The translations under genes and the position numbers were made by a program. A DNA stretch of 27,040 bases from a virus. This document shows positions 4,080 to 12,293 of this stretch, piece by piece; the stretch's first letter is position 1; the number at the start of each line of letters is the position of its first letter. The DNA lies in the IMG/VR virus record IMGVR_UViG_3300010392_000236, positions 1-27,040 of that record, one strand, 5' to 3'. The notes beneath the pieces are model-generated. The model saw nothing but the letters and a program-made list of their open reading frames with translations, had not been told where the DNA came from and did not search any database.

Positions 4080-5735
4080 ATGGCAATAAAAGGCGACACG
4101 ACAGGTAAGGTTACAATACCCCCTATAACATTCACAGGCGCATTTAGCCTGAGTGGGTCTTTTACTTACTCTACAGCTGCAGGTAATACATATGTGCTCT
4201 ATAGCTCCAACAGTCATTTTGTGGCTATTGCTAGCGGAGTATTTAGGGCTAAGGTTGCTGGAACATTTATAGATGGTTCTTGGTCCTTCACCGAAGATGA
4301 AATAATAAACTGGACGTTAGTTCGCGATGCTTCAAACAATGTGACATTAACTGCTAATGGTGTATCCTCTACCGTTAAAGTTGCGGCAGGCAATTTTACC
4401 CTTTCAGAAATTGGTAGAGCATTTACCAAGGTCATCAGAAGCACATTAGACATGTCTGGTGATGGAGTCAATAGTCGATCTTATGACACTGATGATTACA
4501 CTCTACCAACCGATACAATATTGGTAGACACATTAGATGGACAGAATGGAACATTAACTGGATATACTACTGGTGGTTTCGTTGTTGATACAGCTGGCAA
4601 TATAGTTATAACATCTATTGCGGATTATCAGTGCATCACTCATGATGAAAATGGTGAGGCCGTATTCCCTATAGCTGGTACTTATTCAGGTAGTCCCGAC
4701 ACAATAGTATTAAGCATGAATGGTGGTGTTGATTTTGTTGTTTTAGATGCATCGCCTACTGGTGATGGGTTTTCAGCTAATGTTAGAGTTAAAGGTCAAG
4801 TTGATATTATTGTCGCCTTTGGAAATGATAAATCTATCAATGCTGAAGTTATTTATATAACAGCCGCTTGGACAATGGGCAGACCTGGACAATCTAATAC
4901 ATCGAGTAGAGGGGGGGAATTACAGGTGCCCTCATTTAGTCGCAATAAACCATTACCTATTATGTGGAAAGATGGTGTGTTTCAACCTCTGACAGACCCT
5001 ACAAACGGCTATGATAACAACTCAGCAGGTAGTACAGATGCTAGGTTGGCTAGTTTATTTGCAAATGCAGGAGTACCTATTTGTATTGGTAATGTCGCTC
5101 AGGGAGGTCAAGGATATAGTCAATGGCAAAAAACAGGAAGTTTATACCCTAGATTACAAGCTTTTGCTGATGCTGTTGGTGGAACACTTTCAGCGTGTGC
5201 AGGCATTGGTGGTGAAAACGATGAAGGTGATGGTCAAGCTACAATCGAGGCTAATTTAAACGCATTTATTAATGATGTTAAAGCTGACTTTGGGTGTGGG
5301 TATAACCTAACCAAATATCCAACAATTAGTGGAGATACCTTATTAGCTTTCAATGCTGTATTGGCTTCTAATCCCAATGCTTTACCTGGGGGTGATTTAT
5401 CTGTGATGGATATATCTTCAGCTACCGATCCACGAAACGATGACCTTCATATCATATTGACTCCTGATTTAAACCAAGCTGCACAGATTCAGTATGATGA
5501 TATTAACACATCAACCGCGAATTTAACGGCACCAGGTATACCTGATGGTACATATCATACAAGGTTAGTTGAAAGTGGAACTGATAGAATCTTACATGAT
5601 GGAGATTTAGTGTGGTCTAATAACAATACTAGTGTTTTAATTGATGCACCTAAAAGCACTACAGTATCAGGCCATGTAATAGATAACCTAGAGGCTAGTA
5701 TTGATGGCAGCGCATTAGAAGCGATAACAGCATGA
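4080..5735 (+). CDS. SGNH-hydrolase-like esterase with beta-rich N-terminal domain
   Basis: The protein has 551 residues. The first ~270 are Thr/Ser/Gly-rich beta structure, resembling lectin-like or tail-spike adaptor domains. From about 265 the SGNH/sialate-esterase blocks appear: GQSN with nucleophile Ser272, GNVAQGGQGYSQW with a block II Gly, GGEND with Asn380 (block III), and DDLH with Asp454 and His457 as the final dyad. Such enzymes remove O-acetyl groups from sugars, and in phages they often act on host surface polysaccharide. There is no signal peptide, which fits a virion component. The gene sits between lysis and cos. Its stop overlaps the next start by ATGA, suggesting co-translation with the following tail-related genes. 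No clear ribosome site precedes the ATG. The substrate is unknown. Confidence 0.65.
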   Translation: MAIKGDTTGKVTIPPITFTGAFSLSGSFTYSTAAGNTYVLYSSNSHFVAIASGVFRAKVAGTFIDGSWSFTEDEIINWTLVRDASNNVTLTANGVSSTVKVAAGNFTLSEIGRAFTKVIRSTLDMSGDGVNSRSYDTDDYTLPTDTILVDTLDGQNGTLTGYTTGGFVVDTAGNIVITSIADYQCITHDENGEAVFPIAGTYSGSPDTIVLSMNGGVDFVVLDASPTGDGFSANVRVKGQVDIIVAFGNDKSINAEVIYITAAWTMGRPGQSNTSSRGGELQVPSFSRNKPLPIMWKDGVFQPLTDPTNGYDNNSAGSTDARLASLFANAGVPICIGNVAQGGQGYSQWQKTGSLYPRLQAFADAVGGTLSACAGIGGENDEGDGQATIEANLNAFINDVKADFGCGYNLTKYPTISGDTLLAFNAVLASNPNALPGGDLSVMDISSATDPRNDDLHIILTPDLNQAAQIQYDDINTSTANLTAPGIPDGTYHTRLVESGTDRILHDGDLVWSNNNTSVLIDAPKSTTVSGHVIDNLEASIDGSALEAITA

Positions 5736-6541
5736 GTTTAAATGCATGGGGTAAAATTAATAACTGGACTGGCGTGGCGGTAGTTAATGAATTATCAACA
5801 ACAATAGCCCAACAAACTAATCAAGCAGCTAAGCTACCAGCAAGCCAAGTACATAATCTATCAGTAAGCGTTGCAAGACAGATTAATAAGGCATTAACGT
5901 TATCATTAGCATCAACCAGCATATTGGATGCTGTTGTAGCACAGCAAACCAATAAAGCATTAGTTAGTGAACTGTTTCAGCAACACAATTTATCTTTAGC
6001 AAAAGCACAGCAAACAAACCAAGCAACAAGCGTTGAATTAAATCAAGCACATTTACTTGGTTTAGCAATAGCTCAACAAGTTAATAAAGCATTAAGCGGT
6101 GATATAGAGCAATTTCATCAATTAGATGCATCAGTTGCTAAGCAGGAAAATAAAGCAACTAAACCCGCTATTGGTACAGTTCACACCCTTGGTGTAGTTA
6201 CCGCGCAGCAAGTTAATAAAGCACTAAAAATAACCATTGGCCAAGTTCATGGTTTACTTTCAACAGTGGCAGAACAGCATAACAAAGCTTTGTTGCTTGA
6301 AGTTATCCAAGGCTTAAAGCATGAATTAGCCATTGCTCAACAGCAAAACCAAGGCGAGAACAACTTTGTCATTCAAGTGCATGAATTAGAGCCAGCGATA
6401 GCAGAGCAACATAACCAGGCATTACCTGGTTACTTGGTAAGTAGTTTAATCGAAGATATTGACCCACAAAAGTCAGTATTAATCAGTGTTACCCCAGAGA
6501 ATGTTTTGGTGAGTAACACACCAACATCAGTATTACATTAG
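5732..6541 (+). CDS. Protein of ten 22-residue repeats, unknown function
   Basis: Of 269 residues, about 17-240 are ten copies of a unit with an exact 22-residue period. The conserved core is A-x-Q-x-N-[KQ]-A, with its Ala at 26, 48, 70 and so on to 224, preceded by H-x-L about nine residues earlier and followed by a hydrophobic-x-Q-V. No insertions or deletions break the period. Twenty-two equals two hendecads, which suits a long helix or right-handed coiled coil, though stacked helical hairpins are possible. The N-terminus MSLNAWGKINNWTGV and the final 40 residues are non-repetitive. The ATGA overlap with the SGNH gene and the position before gpZ/cos suggest a structural or tail-associated role. 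I recognise no named family. Confidence 0.7.
   Translation: MSLNAWGKINNWTGVAVVNELSTTIAQQTNQAAKLPASQVHNLSVSVARQINKALTLSLASTSILDAVVAQQTNKALVSELFQQHNLSLAKAQQTNQATSVELNQAHLLGLAIAQQVNKALSGDIEQFHQLDASVAKQENKATKPAIGTVHTLGVVTAQQVNKALKITIGQVHGLLSTVAEQHNKALLLEVIQGLKHELAIAQQQNQGENNFVIQVHELEPAIAEQHNQALPGYLVSSLIEDIDPQKSVLISVTPENVLVSNTPTSVLH
5780..6430 (+). repeat. Divergent 66-bp coding tandem repeat, ten copies
   Basis: The repeat encodes the 22-residue unit. Nucleotide identity between copies is modest while the protein pattern and period are kept, so the array is old and under selection at protein level. Confidence 0.75.
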
Positions 6542-6550
6542 GAATTTATC

Positions 6551-6955
6551 ATGGGCGTTTTATATTCTCATCCGGACGTTTTAGATAATGGCCCAGCAGA
6601 GCTATTAAAAACAAATCAAGTTGCAGTGTTAAAAGCTTACGCATTAGCAGATTCACATGCGACTGTAACAGCAGGTGCCAATATTGTACTTACTGAAGCG
6701 GTTACAGGTGGCGACATGTCGCTGTCGAATCATGAAACACATGATCGTAAGTGGCAATGTAATGGCAAAGCTGGTGTGATATCACTTATTGATACAGAAA
6801 ACACAGATGATTTGCATATTGCTTATATAGATACGCTTACCTCAAGAGTGCTTTATGTGACTGATGAAATAACCGATCAAGAAATAACGGCAGGTAACCC
6901 TGTTGATGTTCCTGCAGGTGAATACCGAAGCTTGCAACCAACAGCGGTAGCGTAA
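6551..6955 (+). CDS. Unknown 134-residue probable virion-associated protein
   Basis: I do not recognise a family. The protein begins MGVLYSHPDVLDNGPAELLK, has a helical, Ala-rich first third and a beta-rich remainder with many Thr/Asp, and has no signal peptide or membrane helix. The ending VDVPAGEYRSLQPTAVA is typical in style of small phage structural subunits. It follows the 22-residue-repeat gene by 9 bp, and its TAA overlaps the next ATG by one base. The unbroken run to gpZ suggests a role in the virion, perhaps with the esterase and repeat protein. Confidence 0.65.
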   Translation: MGVLYSHPDVLDNGPAELLKTNQVAVLKAYALADSHATVTAGANIVLTEAVTGGDMSLSNHETHDRKWQCNGKAGVISLIDTENTDDLHIAYIDTLTSRVLYVTDEITDQEITAGNPVDVPAGEYRSLQPTAVA

Positions 6956-7302
6956 TGAGTGGTGTAGAGTTATTTTATAACGGCCATGACAACATTATTC
7001 AGTGCCAATACATCTATGACGGTGCGCCGTATGAGTTTATGAATCAAGGCGCGACTGATTTACATATTTCATTAAAAAACAAAGTAGATAGCACTGAATA
7101 TACATTAACATCAATCAATCACCCTGACGTTGTGAGCTATGACAACAATGGTTACATTTACTTGTCACTTGGTAAGGTAGGTATTCCAGCAGGAGCGTAC
7201 GATGTCACAGGTATTGTTAAAGGCGTAGCGGGAGCATCTAAAGTGATCATCCAAAAGAAGCAACGTAAATCTAAGCTAGTGATAGAAGGTGTAGACATCT
7301 AA
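6955..7302 (+). CDS. Unknown 115-residue beta-rich phage protein
   Basis: This is a beta-rich protein with alternating strands, for example YNGHDNIIQCQYIYDGAPYE and DNNGYIYLSLGK, then IPAGAYDVTGIVKGV and a basic stretch, QKKQRKSKLVIEG. It has the look of a small immunoglobulin-like or baseplate-type domain, but I cannot name a family. It overlaps both neighbours by one base (TAATG at each junction), so expression is tightly coupled to the unknown protein upstream and the gpZ-like tail protein downstream. A structural role is likely and unproven. Confidence 0.65.
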   Translation: MSGVELFYNGHDNIIQCQYIYDGAPYEFMNQGATDLHISLKNKVDSTEYTLTSINHPDVVSYDNNGYIYLSLGKVGIPAGAYDVTGIVKGVAGASKVIIQKKQRKSKLVIEGVDI

Positions 7303-7940
7303 TGAGTAATGCTTCTGTTCAATTAGACATCAACATAAACCAAGTTGCTGCTCAAATTGATAAGAACATTCAAGGCTATGATCAAGTTATCACTCGCGCT
7401 GCTAACATGGGTATCAACAGAACCATTAGAAGCGTAGAGTCCAAAGGTGTAAAAGCGATAGCCGATGAAACAGGCTATAAACAAAAACTGGTACGTGAAA
7501 ACATACGAGTAACACGTTCAAAAACCAAAACATTAACAGCAATAATAGAAGCGCCGCGCAAAGCTAAAGCTATCAACCTGATTGAGTTTGTTCGTAGGAA
7601 TATGCAGAACCCTGCATTCTTTAGACGTAGATATAAATCTAATAGCCGTAAGCGTGGCTATAGTAAAGGTCAGTTCAAGTACAAAGGTGTCATCGCTTCA
7701 GCTTGGAACAATGAGAAAGTGTACAAAGGCACCTTCATTGGTCGTGATGGCAAAGGTCAACTGAAAGTGTTTAAGCGCACAGCTGGATACAGAAGCAAGC
7801 CAACACTGGTATCAGGACCATCAATACCAGCCACGTTCTCACAAGAGGTGATGATTAAATACTTTGAACGTGAAGCCAAGCACACATTCCCTAAAGAGTT
7901 TAATAGAGCAGCATCATACCTATTGTCGCAGCAGAAGTAA
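7302..7940 (+). CDS. Minor tail protein, lambda gpZ-like
   Basis: This 212-residue basic protein has MGINRTIRSVESKGVKAI followed by ADETGYKQKLVRENIRV, the pattern of prophage minor tail protein Z (lambda gpZ, 192 residues). gpZ acts at the head-proximal end of the tail and is needed for correct tail completion and DNA positioning. The middle is very basic (FFRRRYKSNSRKRGY). In lambda Z lies between FII and U, but here it lies upstream of cos, while FII-like and U-like genes are adjacent at 15337-16036. It has therefore been moved, yet it is still the last gene before the terminator at 7951. Confidence 0.75.
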   Translation: MSNASVQLDININQVAAQIDKNIQGYDQVITRAANMGINRTIRSVESKGVKAIADETGYKQKLVRENIRVTRSKTKTLTAIIEAPRKAKAINLIEFVRRNMQNPAFFRRRYKSNSRKRGYSKGQFKYKGVIASAWNNEKVYKGTFIGRDGKGQLKVFKRTAGYRSKPTLVSGPSIPATFSQEVMIKYFEREAKHTFPKEFNRAASYLLSQQK

Positions 7941-7950
7941 TCATACTGTA

Positions 7951-7985
7951 AATCTAAATGAGAATCATTCTCATCTAGATTTTTT
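7951..7985 (+). terminator. Intrinsic terminator after the gpZ-like gene
   Basis: AATCTA-A-ATGAGAAT and ATTCTCAT-C-TAGATT form a nearly perfect stem (7951-7980) with an effectively tiny loop, followed by T to 7985. It ends the lysis/tail-accessory block just before cos. Confidence 0.75.
7957..7975. promoter_or_regulatory. Fur-box-like palindrome
   Basis: AATGAGAATCATTCTCATC fits the Vibrio-type Fur consensus AATGANAATNATTNTCATT at every fixed base except the last. It lies within the terminator stem, so the match could be a by-product of the hairpin, and no promoter is evident beside it. Confidence 0.3.
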
Positions 7986-8100
7986 GGGTCCTTTTGGCCT
8001 AAAAATTCCCATTGAGGGGGCGCGGCAGCGCAGAGTTTCAGAATTTACGAAAATTTTTTCATTTGGGGTTTCCGGTTCCGGTTAGCCTTTTTAAACATGA
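7986..8100 (+). other. Putative cos packaging site
   Basis: This is non-coding DNA between a terminator and the small terminase gene, the position of lambda cos. GGGGGCGCGGCAGCGCAGAG (8016-8035) is GC-rich with GCGC-GGCA-GCGC dyad symmetry, like cosN. ATTTACGAAAATTTT (8043-8057) closely matches ATTTATGAAAATTTT downstream of lambda cosN. GGTTTCCGGTTCCG (8067-8080) resembles the cosB R-sequence containing GTTTCCGTTC. The cut positions cannot be assigned. Confidence 0.7.
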
Positions 8101-8111
8101 GCTTTTGATTT

Positions 8112-8621
8112 ATGGCAACTCAACGCGAAGTCGCTGAGCACTTATTTTTAGAGGCCTCTGGCAGACAAGTAAGAAATTGGCACAAGCAACCAGGCTTTCC
8201 AGTTCCAAGCGGAAAAGGGGGATATGATTTAGTTGCTGTGCGGAAATGGTATATCGCATTTTTAAAAAGCCGCCATTTAAAAAATGGTGCGGCACCTGCT
8301 GATGATATTGATTCAGAAATGGAGCAAGCAAAATTAGATATTGCTAAAGAAAACCTCAGGACAAAGAAAATAAAAAATGATCGTGATGAAGGTTTAAACA
8401 TTCCTGTTGAAATAGCTCGTCATTTATTAGCGGGTGTTATGTCTCGCGTTAACGCTAATTTCAAAGCACTTACTCCAATAATTAAAAGAAACAATCCAGA
8501 TGTTAGCCACCGAGTTATTGAAAGCGTCGAAATTGAAGTAATTAAAGTTCAAAACGAGACATCAAAAATTGGGCAACACTTGGATGAAATAATTGATGAG
8601 CTTGTCAGTACACCAGATTAG
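8112..8621 (+). CDS. Terminase small subunit (gpNu1-like)
   Basis: This 169-residue protein begins MATQREVAEHLFLEASGRQV followed by RNWHKQPGFPVP, a winged-helix DNA-binding domain of the Nu1 type (a helix-turn-helix choosing cosB sites). A GGYDLVAVRKWYIAFLK segment and a charged helical oligomerisation and large-subunit-binding region (about 70-169) follow. It recognises the cos site just upstream and, with the large subunit, starts packaging. No good ribosome site precedes 8112. A three-codon frame, ATG AGC TTT TGA (8097-8108), ends 3 bp before the start and could couple initiation. The 3' end overlaps the large terminase start. Confidence 0.85.
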   Translation: MATQREVAEHLFLEASGRQVRNWHKQPGFPVPSGKGGYDLVAVRKWYIAFLKSRHLKNGAAPADDIDSEMEQAKLDIAKENLRTKKIKNDRDEGLNIPVEIARHLLAGVMSRVNANFKALTPIIKRNNPDVSHRVIESVEIEVIKVQNETSKIGQHLDEIIDELVSTPD

Positions 8622-10560
8622 AGCAGTAAAAAAAGCATTTAAAAGTGCCTTAAGTATTCTGTTCAGACCTGAGCCAATGACAGCGGTAGAGCATGCAGAT
8701 TCAAACTTCTACATGTCACCAGAATCCTCATACATTGAAGGTGACTGGACAACTGTTGGTTACCAAGTAGCTATTTTAAATAGTATTGGCAATGATGAAG
8801 TATTAGAGGTTGCATGGCCCAAAGCAGCCAGAACAGGTTTTACTAAAATTGTCTGTGCTGCCATTAATTATTTCATTGATCATAAGCAACGAAATATAGG
8901 TGTTTGGCAACCGAACGACACCATGCGCGATAGGTTTTCTAAAAAACATATCGACACCATGATCCGTGACGTTAAACCACTAAGAAAATTATTCCCTTGG
9001 TGGGGGAAAAAGCACAAGAACAACACCAAAGAAAATAAAAGCTTTTTAAACTTTTGTGAACTGTTTTTACTTGGCGCAGAGTCAGCAAACAACTTTCGTG
9101 AATTATCTCTTGATGTAGCGATAACTGATGAAAGTGGTTCGTACAAAATGGACGTTGGCGATGAAGGTGACGCCCTTGGCCTTATTGAAAAACGTTTAGA
9201 AGGTTCAGCGTTCAGTAAGTTCGTTAATGGTTCATCACCAACTATTAAAGGCCAGTGCTTAATAACCAAACGCGCTGATCATTGCGAACAGCATTTTTAC
9301 CGTTATATTCCTTGTCCTCGCTGTGGTGGCTTTCAAATTTTAGAGTTTGGTGGCAAAGACAGCAAACATGGTTTGAAGTGGGATAGAAGCTTAACCGGCT
9401 CAGCTAGAAACAAATCAGCACATTATGTTTGTAAACATTGCCATGACAAATTTCAGTACGTTGAATATTTAGAAGCTGACAAGCTTGGTTATTATCAAAG
9501 CACTCAAGGCTTATTAACATTTGACGGTATAGACTTTTTTGACGCAGAAACCAGACAGCCAGTAGAAACACCAGAAACAATTGCTTGGATGGGGATATGG
9601 ACCATCTATTCTCACTTTGCGCCCTGGTGGAAAATAGTTCGTGATTGGTATCAAGATAAAGGCACACCGGCAGGCTTAAAAAAATTCATTAATACTACGC
9701 TTGGTCAAGCGTTTGAAGAAGAAACAGGTGAGAAAACCACGGCAGAAAGCTTAATGCTTCGTCGTGAAATGTACAAAGCACAAGTACCAAAACATGCGTA
9801 TTACTTAACCTGTGGTTTAGATATGCAAGACACTTGGGTGCCAGGTGTTGTTTATGGTTGGGGCCTCGATGGCGAACGCTTCAAAATAGATAAATTTGAA
9901 GTGCGTGGCAACCCGAAAGAGCCAGAGTTTTGGGATGAATTAGAGATAGCATGTAATCGTGAATACACCCACGAAAGTGGCGTAAAGTTAAAAATATCAC
10001 GATTTAACTTTGATACTGGTGGTCACTTTACCGACCAGGTACATGCTTTTTCAAGACGGATTGGGATTACAAGGATGCTGCCTTGCAAAGGGGCTAACAC
10101 TTACGGAAACCCCATTGCCACTATGCCGAAAAAACCTGATCGGTCACGTAAAACCTATTTAGTTACTGTTGGCACTGATACAGCAAAAGAAAGCATTTTT
10201 AGTAGTTTTAAAATTCACCCTAAAGCTTCAGACGAAGCAATACCCGGGTGTTTTCATTTACCGCTCAACGACCAAATTTGTAATGAGGAAATGCTCAACG
10301 AGCTTTGCTCTGAAAGTAAGCGTAGAGAATACATCAAAGGTCGCGCAGTTTATCGCTGGTTGCCGTTATATGACGGTATTCGAAATGAAGAACTGGATTG
10401 TACCGTTTATGCTGAAGCTGCATTTTATTGCTCTGTGCAATATTTTGGTTTGAACATGCAGCAGCTCGCAGCGTCATTTAAAAATATCGATTCACCGGCT
10501 AAAGCCACCATCAAAAAGAAAAAGAGAAAACGCGGTACCGTTACCGGAGGAATTAACTAG
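8596..10560 (+). CDS. Terminase large subunit (gpA family)
   Basis: The protein has about 654 residues from the ATG at 8596 (a TTG at 8593 is also possible). It shows the gpA-type features: a deviant Walker A in AWPKAARTGFTKI (about 73-85), a DVAITDESGS Walker B-like strand (about 173), and two CxxC pairs, CPRCGG (about 240) and CKHCHDKF (about 281). A C-terminal nuclease domain includes RFNFDTGGHFTDQ and GLDMQD. It is the ATP-driven packaging motor and the nuclease that nicks cos. It overlaps the small subunit by 26 bp and ends in a Lys-rich tail that contacts the next gene by TAGTG overlap. Length is close to lambda gpA (641). Confidence 0.95.
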   Translation: MSLSVHQIRAVKKAFKSALSILFRPEPMTAVEHADSNFYMSPESSYIEGDWTTVGYQVAILNSIGNDEVLEVAWPKAARTGFTKIVCAAINYFIDHKQRNIGVWQPNDTMRDRFSKKHIDTMIRDVKPLRKLFPWWGKKHKNNTKENKSFLNFCELFLLGAESANNFRELSLDVAITDESGSYKMDVGDEGDALGLIEKRLEGSAFSKFVNGSSPTIKGQCLITKRADHCEQHFYRYIPCPRCGGFQILEFGGKDSKHGLKWDRSLTGSARNKSAHYVCKHCHDKFQYVEYLEADKLGYYQSTQGLLTFDGIDFFDAETRQPVETPETIAWMGIWTIYSHFAPWWKIVRDWYQDKGTPAGLKKFINTTLGQAFEEETGEKTTAESLMLRREMYKAQVPKHAYYLTCGLDMQDTWVPGVVYGWGLDGERFKIDKFEVRGNPKEPEFWDELEIACNREYTHESGVKLKISRFNFDTGGHFTDQVHAFSRRIGITRMLPCKGANTYGNPIATMPKKPDRSRKTYLVTVGTDTAKESIFSSFKIHPKASDEAIPGCFHLPLNDQICNEEMLNELCSESKRREYIKGRAVYRWLPLYDGIRNEELDCTVYAEAAFYCSVQYFGLNMQQLAASFKNIDSPAKATIKKKKRKRGTVTGGIN

Positions 10561-10787
10561 TGGCCACTAAAGAACAATTACAAACTGACATTGCTGACCT
10601 TCGTGTTGCTCAAAAAAAGTTAAGAGCAGGAGAACGTGTTGGCGAAGTCATGTATCAAGGCCGGAAAACAAGCTTTGTTGAGGTCAGCTTGCCACAGTTA
10701 GCAGAAGAAGAAGCTCGTCTTAATCGACAACTTGCTCGTAAAACTAATAAACGTTATTCACTCATTAGTACAGGAAAAGGCTTTTAA
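10560..10787 (+). CDS. Head-tail joining protein (gpW-like)
   Basis: This 75-residue protein starts with GTG at 10560, sharing the G of the terminase stop. It has two helical stretches around GEVMYQGRKTSFVEVSLPQL, the compact helix-strand-helix plan of lambda gpW (68 residues). It sits between terminase and portal exactly as W does in lambda. gpW plugs the connector after packaging and forms the site for tail attachment. GGAGG (10547-10551) serves as its ribosome site. The stop overlaps the portal start by one base. Confidence 0.8.
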   Translation: MATKEQLQTDIADLRVAQKKLRAGERVGEVMYQGRKTSFVEVSLPQLAEEEARLNRQLARKTNKRYSLISTGKGF

Positions 10788-12283
10788 TGGTCACAAAAAT
10801 CAAAAAGCCTCGTATCAATGTGCATGGCGGCATGACAACAGCACAATTTCATAATGCATACGAAGGGGCAAGTCGCTCTTATCGTATGCGTAATAAAGGC
10901 ATGTCAAACGGTGGTCCAAACCAAGACATCAAGCAATCACTTGCTACATTAAGAAAGCGATCGCGCCATGCTATTCAAAATCACCCTTTGGCTGTTAGTG
11001 CAATTGAAAACTATACCAGCCAATTAATCGGCAATGGTATTACCGCTAAATGGCCTAACAAAGAAGTTCAAAAGCTCTGGGAAAAATGGATAAAAGAGTG
11101 TGATGCCGATGGCATTGACAACTTCTATGGATTACAGCTTTTAGCGGCGCGTAGTCAATTTGAGTCAGGCGAAGTACTTGCTCGTCGTAGAGCTCGTTTG
11201 CCACAAGATGGTTTATCCGTTCCATTGCAAATACAGCTATTAGAGAGCGATCACTTAGACGAAAACTATAACGTTCAATTTGATAACACCAACATCACCA
11301 TGGGGATTGAGTTTAACGGTATAGGCCAGCGCAGCAACTATCATTTATGGCGAAATCATCCATCAGAAAGTGGCACGCTCACCGCAAACAGTAGAGTGAG
11401 AGTGCCAGCGAATGATGTTATTCATTTATTCAGACGTTTACGCCCAGGGCAACAACGAGGTGTACCAGAATTAACAGCCGTACTTGCCCGTTTATATGAC
11501 ATAGACGAAATGCAAGACAGCACGTTGATGAAACAAAAATCAGCGGCCTTGTTTGGCTGGATTGTTACCAAAAAATCACCAGAAATCATGGCTGGCCAAG
11601 AGTCTAACGAAGTAAACCGTGATTTAGTGGGTGAAAACAATGGTGAAGAAACCGAAGCAGGCACACCAATTACTGAAATTCGCCCTGGCGGCATTCATTA
11701 CATGGAAGAAGATGAAGACGTTACATTTTCATCACCTGATGGCATTGGTCAAAACTATATTCCATGGCTTAAATCAGAATTTCGTACTATTGCTAAAGGT
11801 TTACCGGGTTGTACGTATGAACAACTTACGGGTGATTTAACCGATGTTAATTACTCAAGTATTCGCGCAGGACTTGTTGAAATTCGTCGCAGAATAGAAC
11901 AACTGCAATACATGATGATGATACACAGATTTTGTCATCCTATTGCCCAATGGTTTTTAGATCATGCGGTAATTTCAGGCGCAGCAAAAATTGCCAACTA
12001 CTGGTCAAACCGTGATGAACACCTACCTAAATGGTTTACCCCTAAATGGGATTGGGTTGACCCACTTAAAGATGTGATGGCCGACTTAATTGAAGTACGT
12101 GCAGGTTACGCAACCCGAGCTGACAAAGTAGCTGAGCGAAACGGTGACATCACCAAAAATGATGAACAATTATTGCTAGAGCAAGCCAGTGAGCTAGTGC
12201 TTGATTCAAACCCTAAAGTCACAACCAAAGCAGGTCAGTTACAAGTAGATGATCTCGCTAATCAATTAATTACACAAGAGTAA
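10787..12283 (+). CDS. Portal protein (lambda gpB family)
   Basis: This 498-residue protein has the portal core beginning SRSYRMRNKG and LRKRSRHAIQNHPLAVSAI, then NYTSQLIGNGI and IQLLESDHLDE. It continues with DVIHLFRRLRPGQQRGVPEL and GCTYEQLTGDLTDVNYSSI, the last a very typical lambda-type portal motif. It forms the dodecameric DNA channel at the head vertex and nucleates capsid assembly. In lambda the N-terminus is clipped by the protease encoded next. Size is close to lambda gpB (533). Confidence 0.95.
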   Translation: MVTKIKKPRINVHGGMTTAQFHNAYEGASRSYRMRNKGMSNGGPNQDIKQSLATLRKRSRHAIQNHPLAVSAIENYTSQLIGNGITAKWPNKEVQKLWEKWIKECDADGIDNFYGLQLLAARSQFESGEVLARRRARLPQDGLSVPLQIQLLESDHLDENYNVQFDNTNITMGIEFNGIGQRSNYHLWRNHPSESGTLTANSRVRVPANDVIHLFRRLRPGQQRGVPELTAVLARLYDIDEMQDSTLMKQKSAALFGWIVTKKSPEIMAGQESNEVNRDLVGENNGEETEAGTPITEIRPGGIHYMEEDEDVTFSSPDGIGQNYIPWLKSEFRTIAKGLPGCTYEQLTGDLTDVNYSSIRAGLVEIRRRIEQLQYMMMIHRFCHPIAQWFLDHAVISGAAKIANYWSNRDEHLPKWFTPKWDWVDPLKDVMADLIEVRAGYATRADKVAERNGDITKNDEQLLLEQASELVLDSNPKVTTKAGQLQVDDLANQLITQE

Positions 12284-12293
12284 CGGAGCACTT

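Noticed and set aside
7864-8085. Open frame running through the terminator and cos
   Set aside because: It starts inside the gpZ-like gene, crosses a hairpin and non-coding cos features, and has no coding character.
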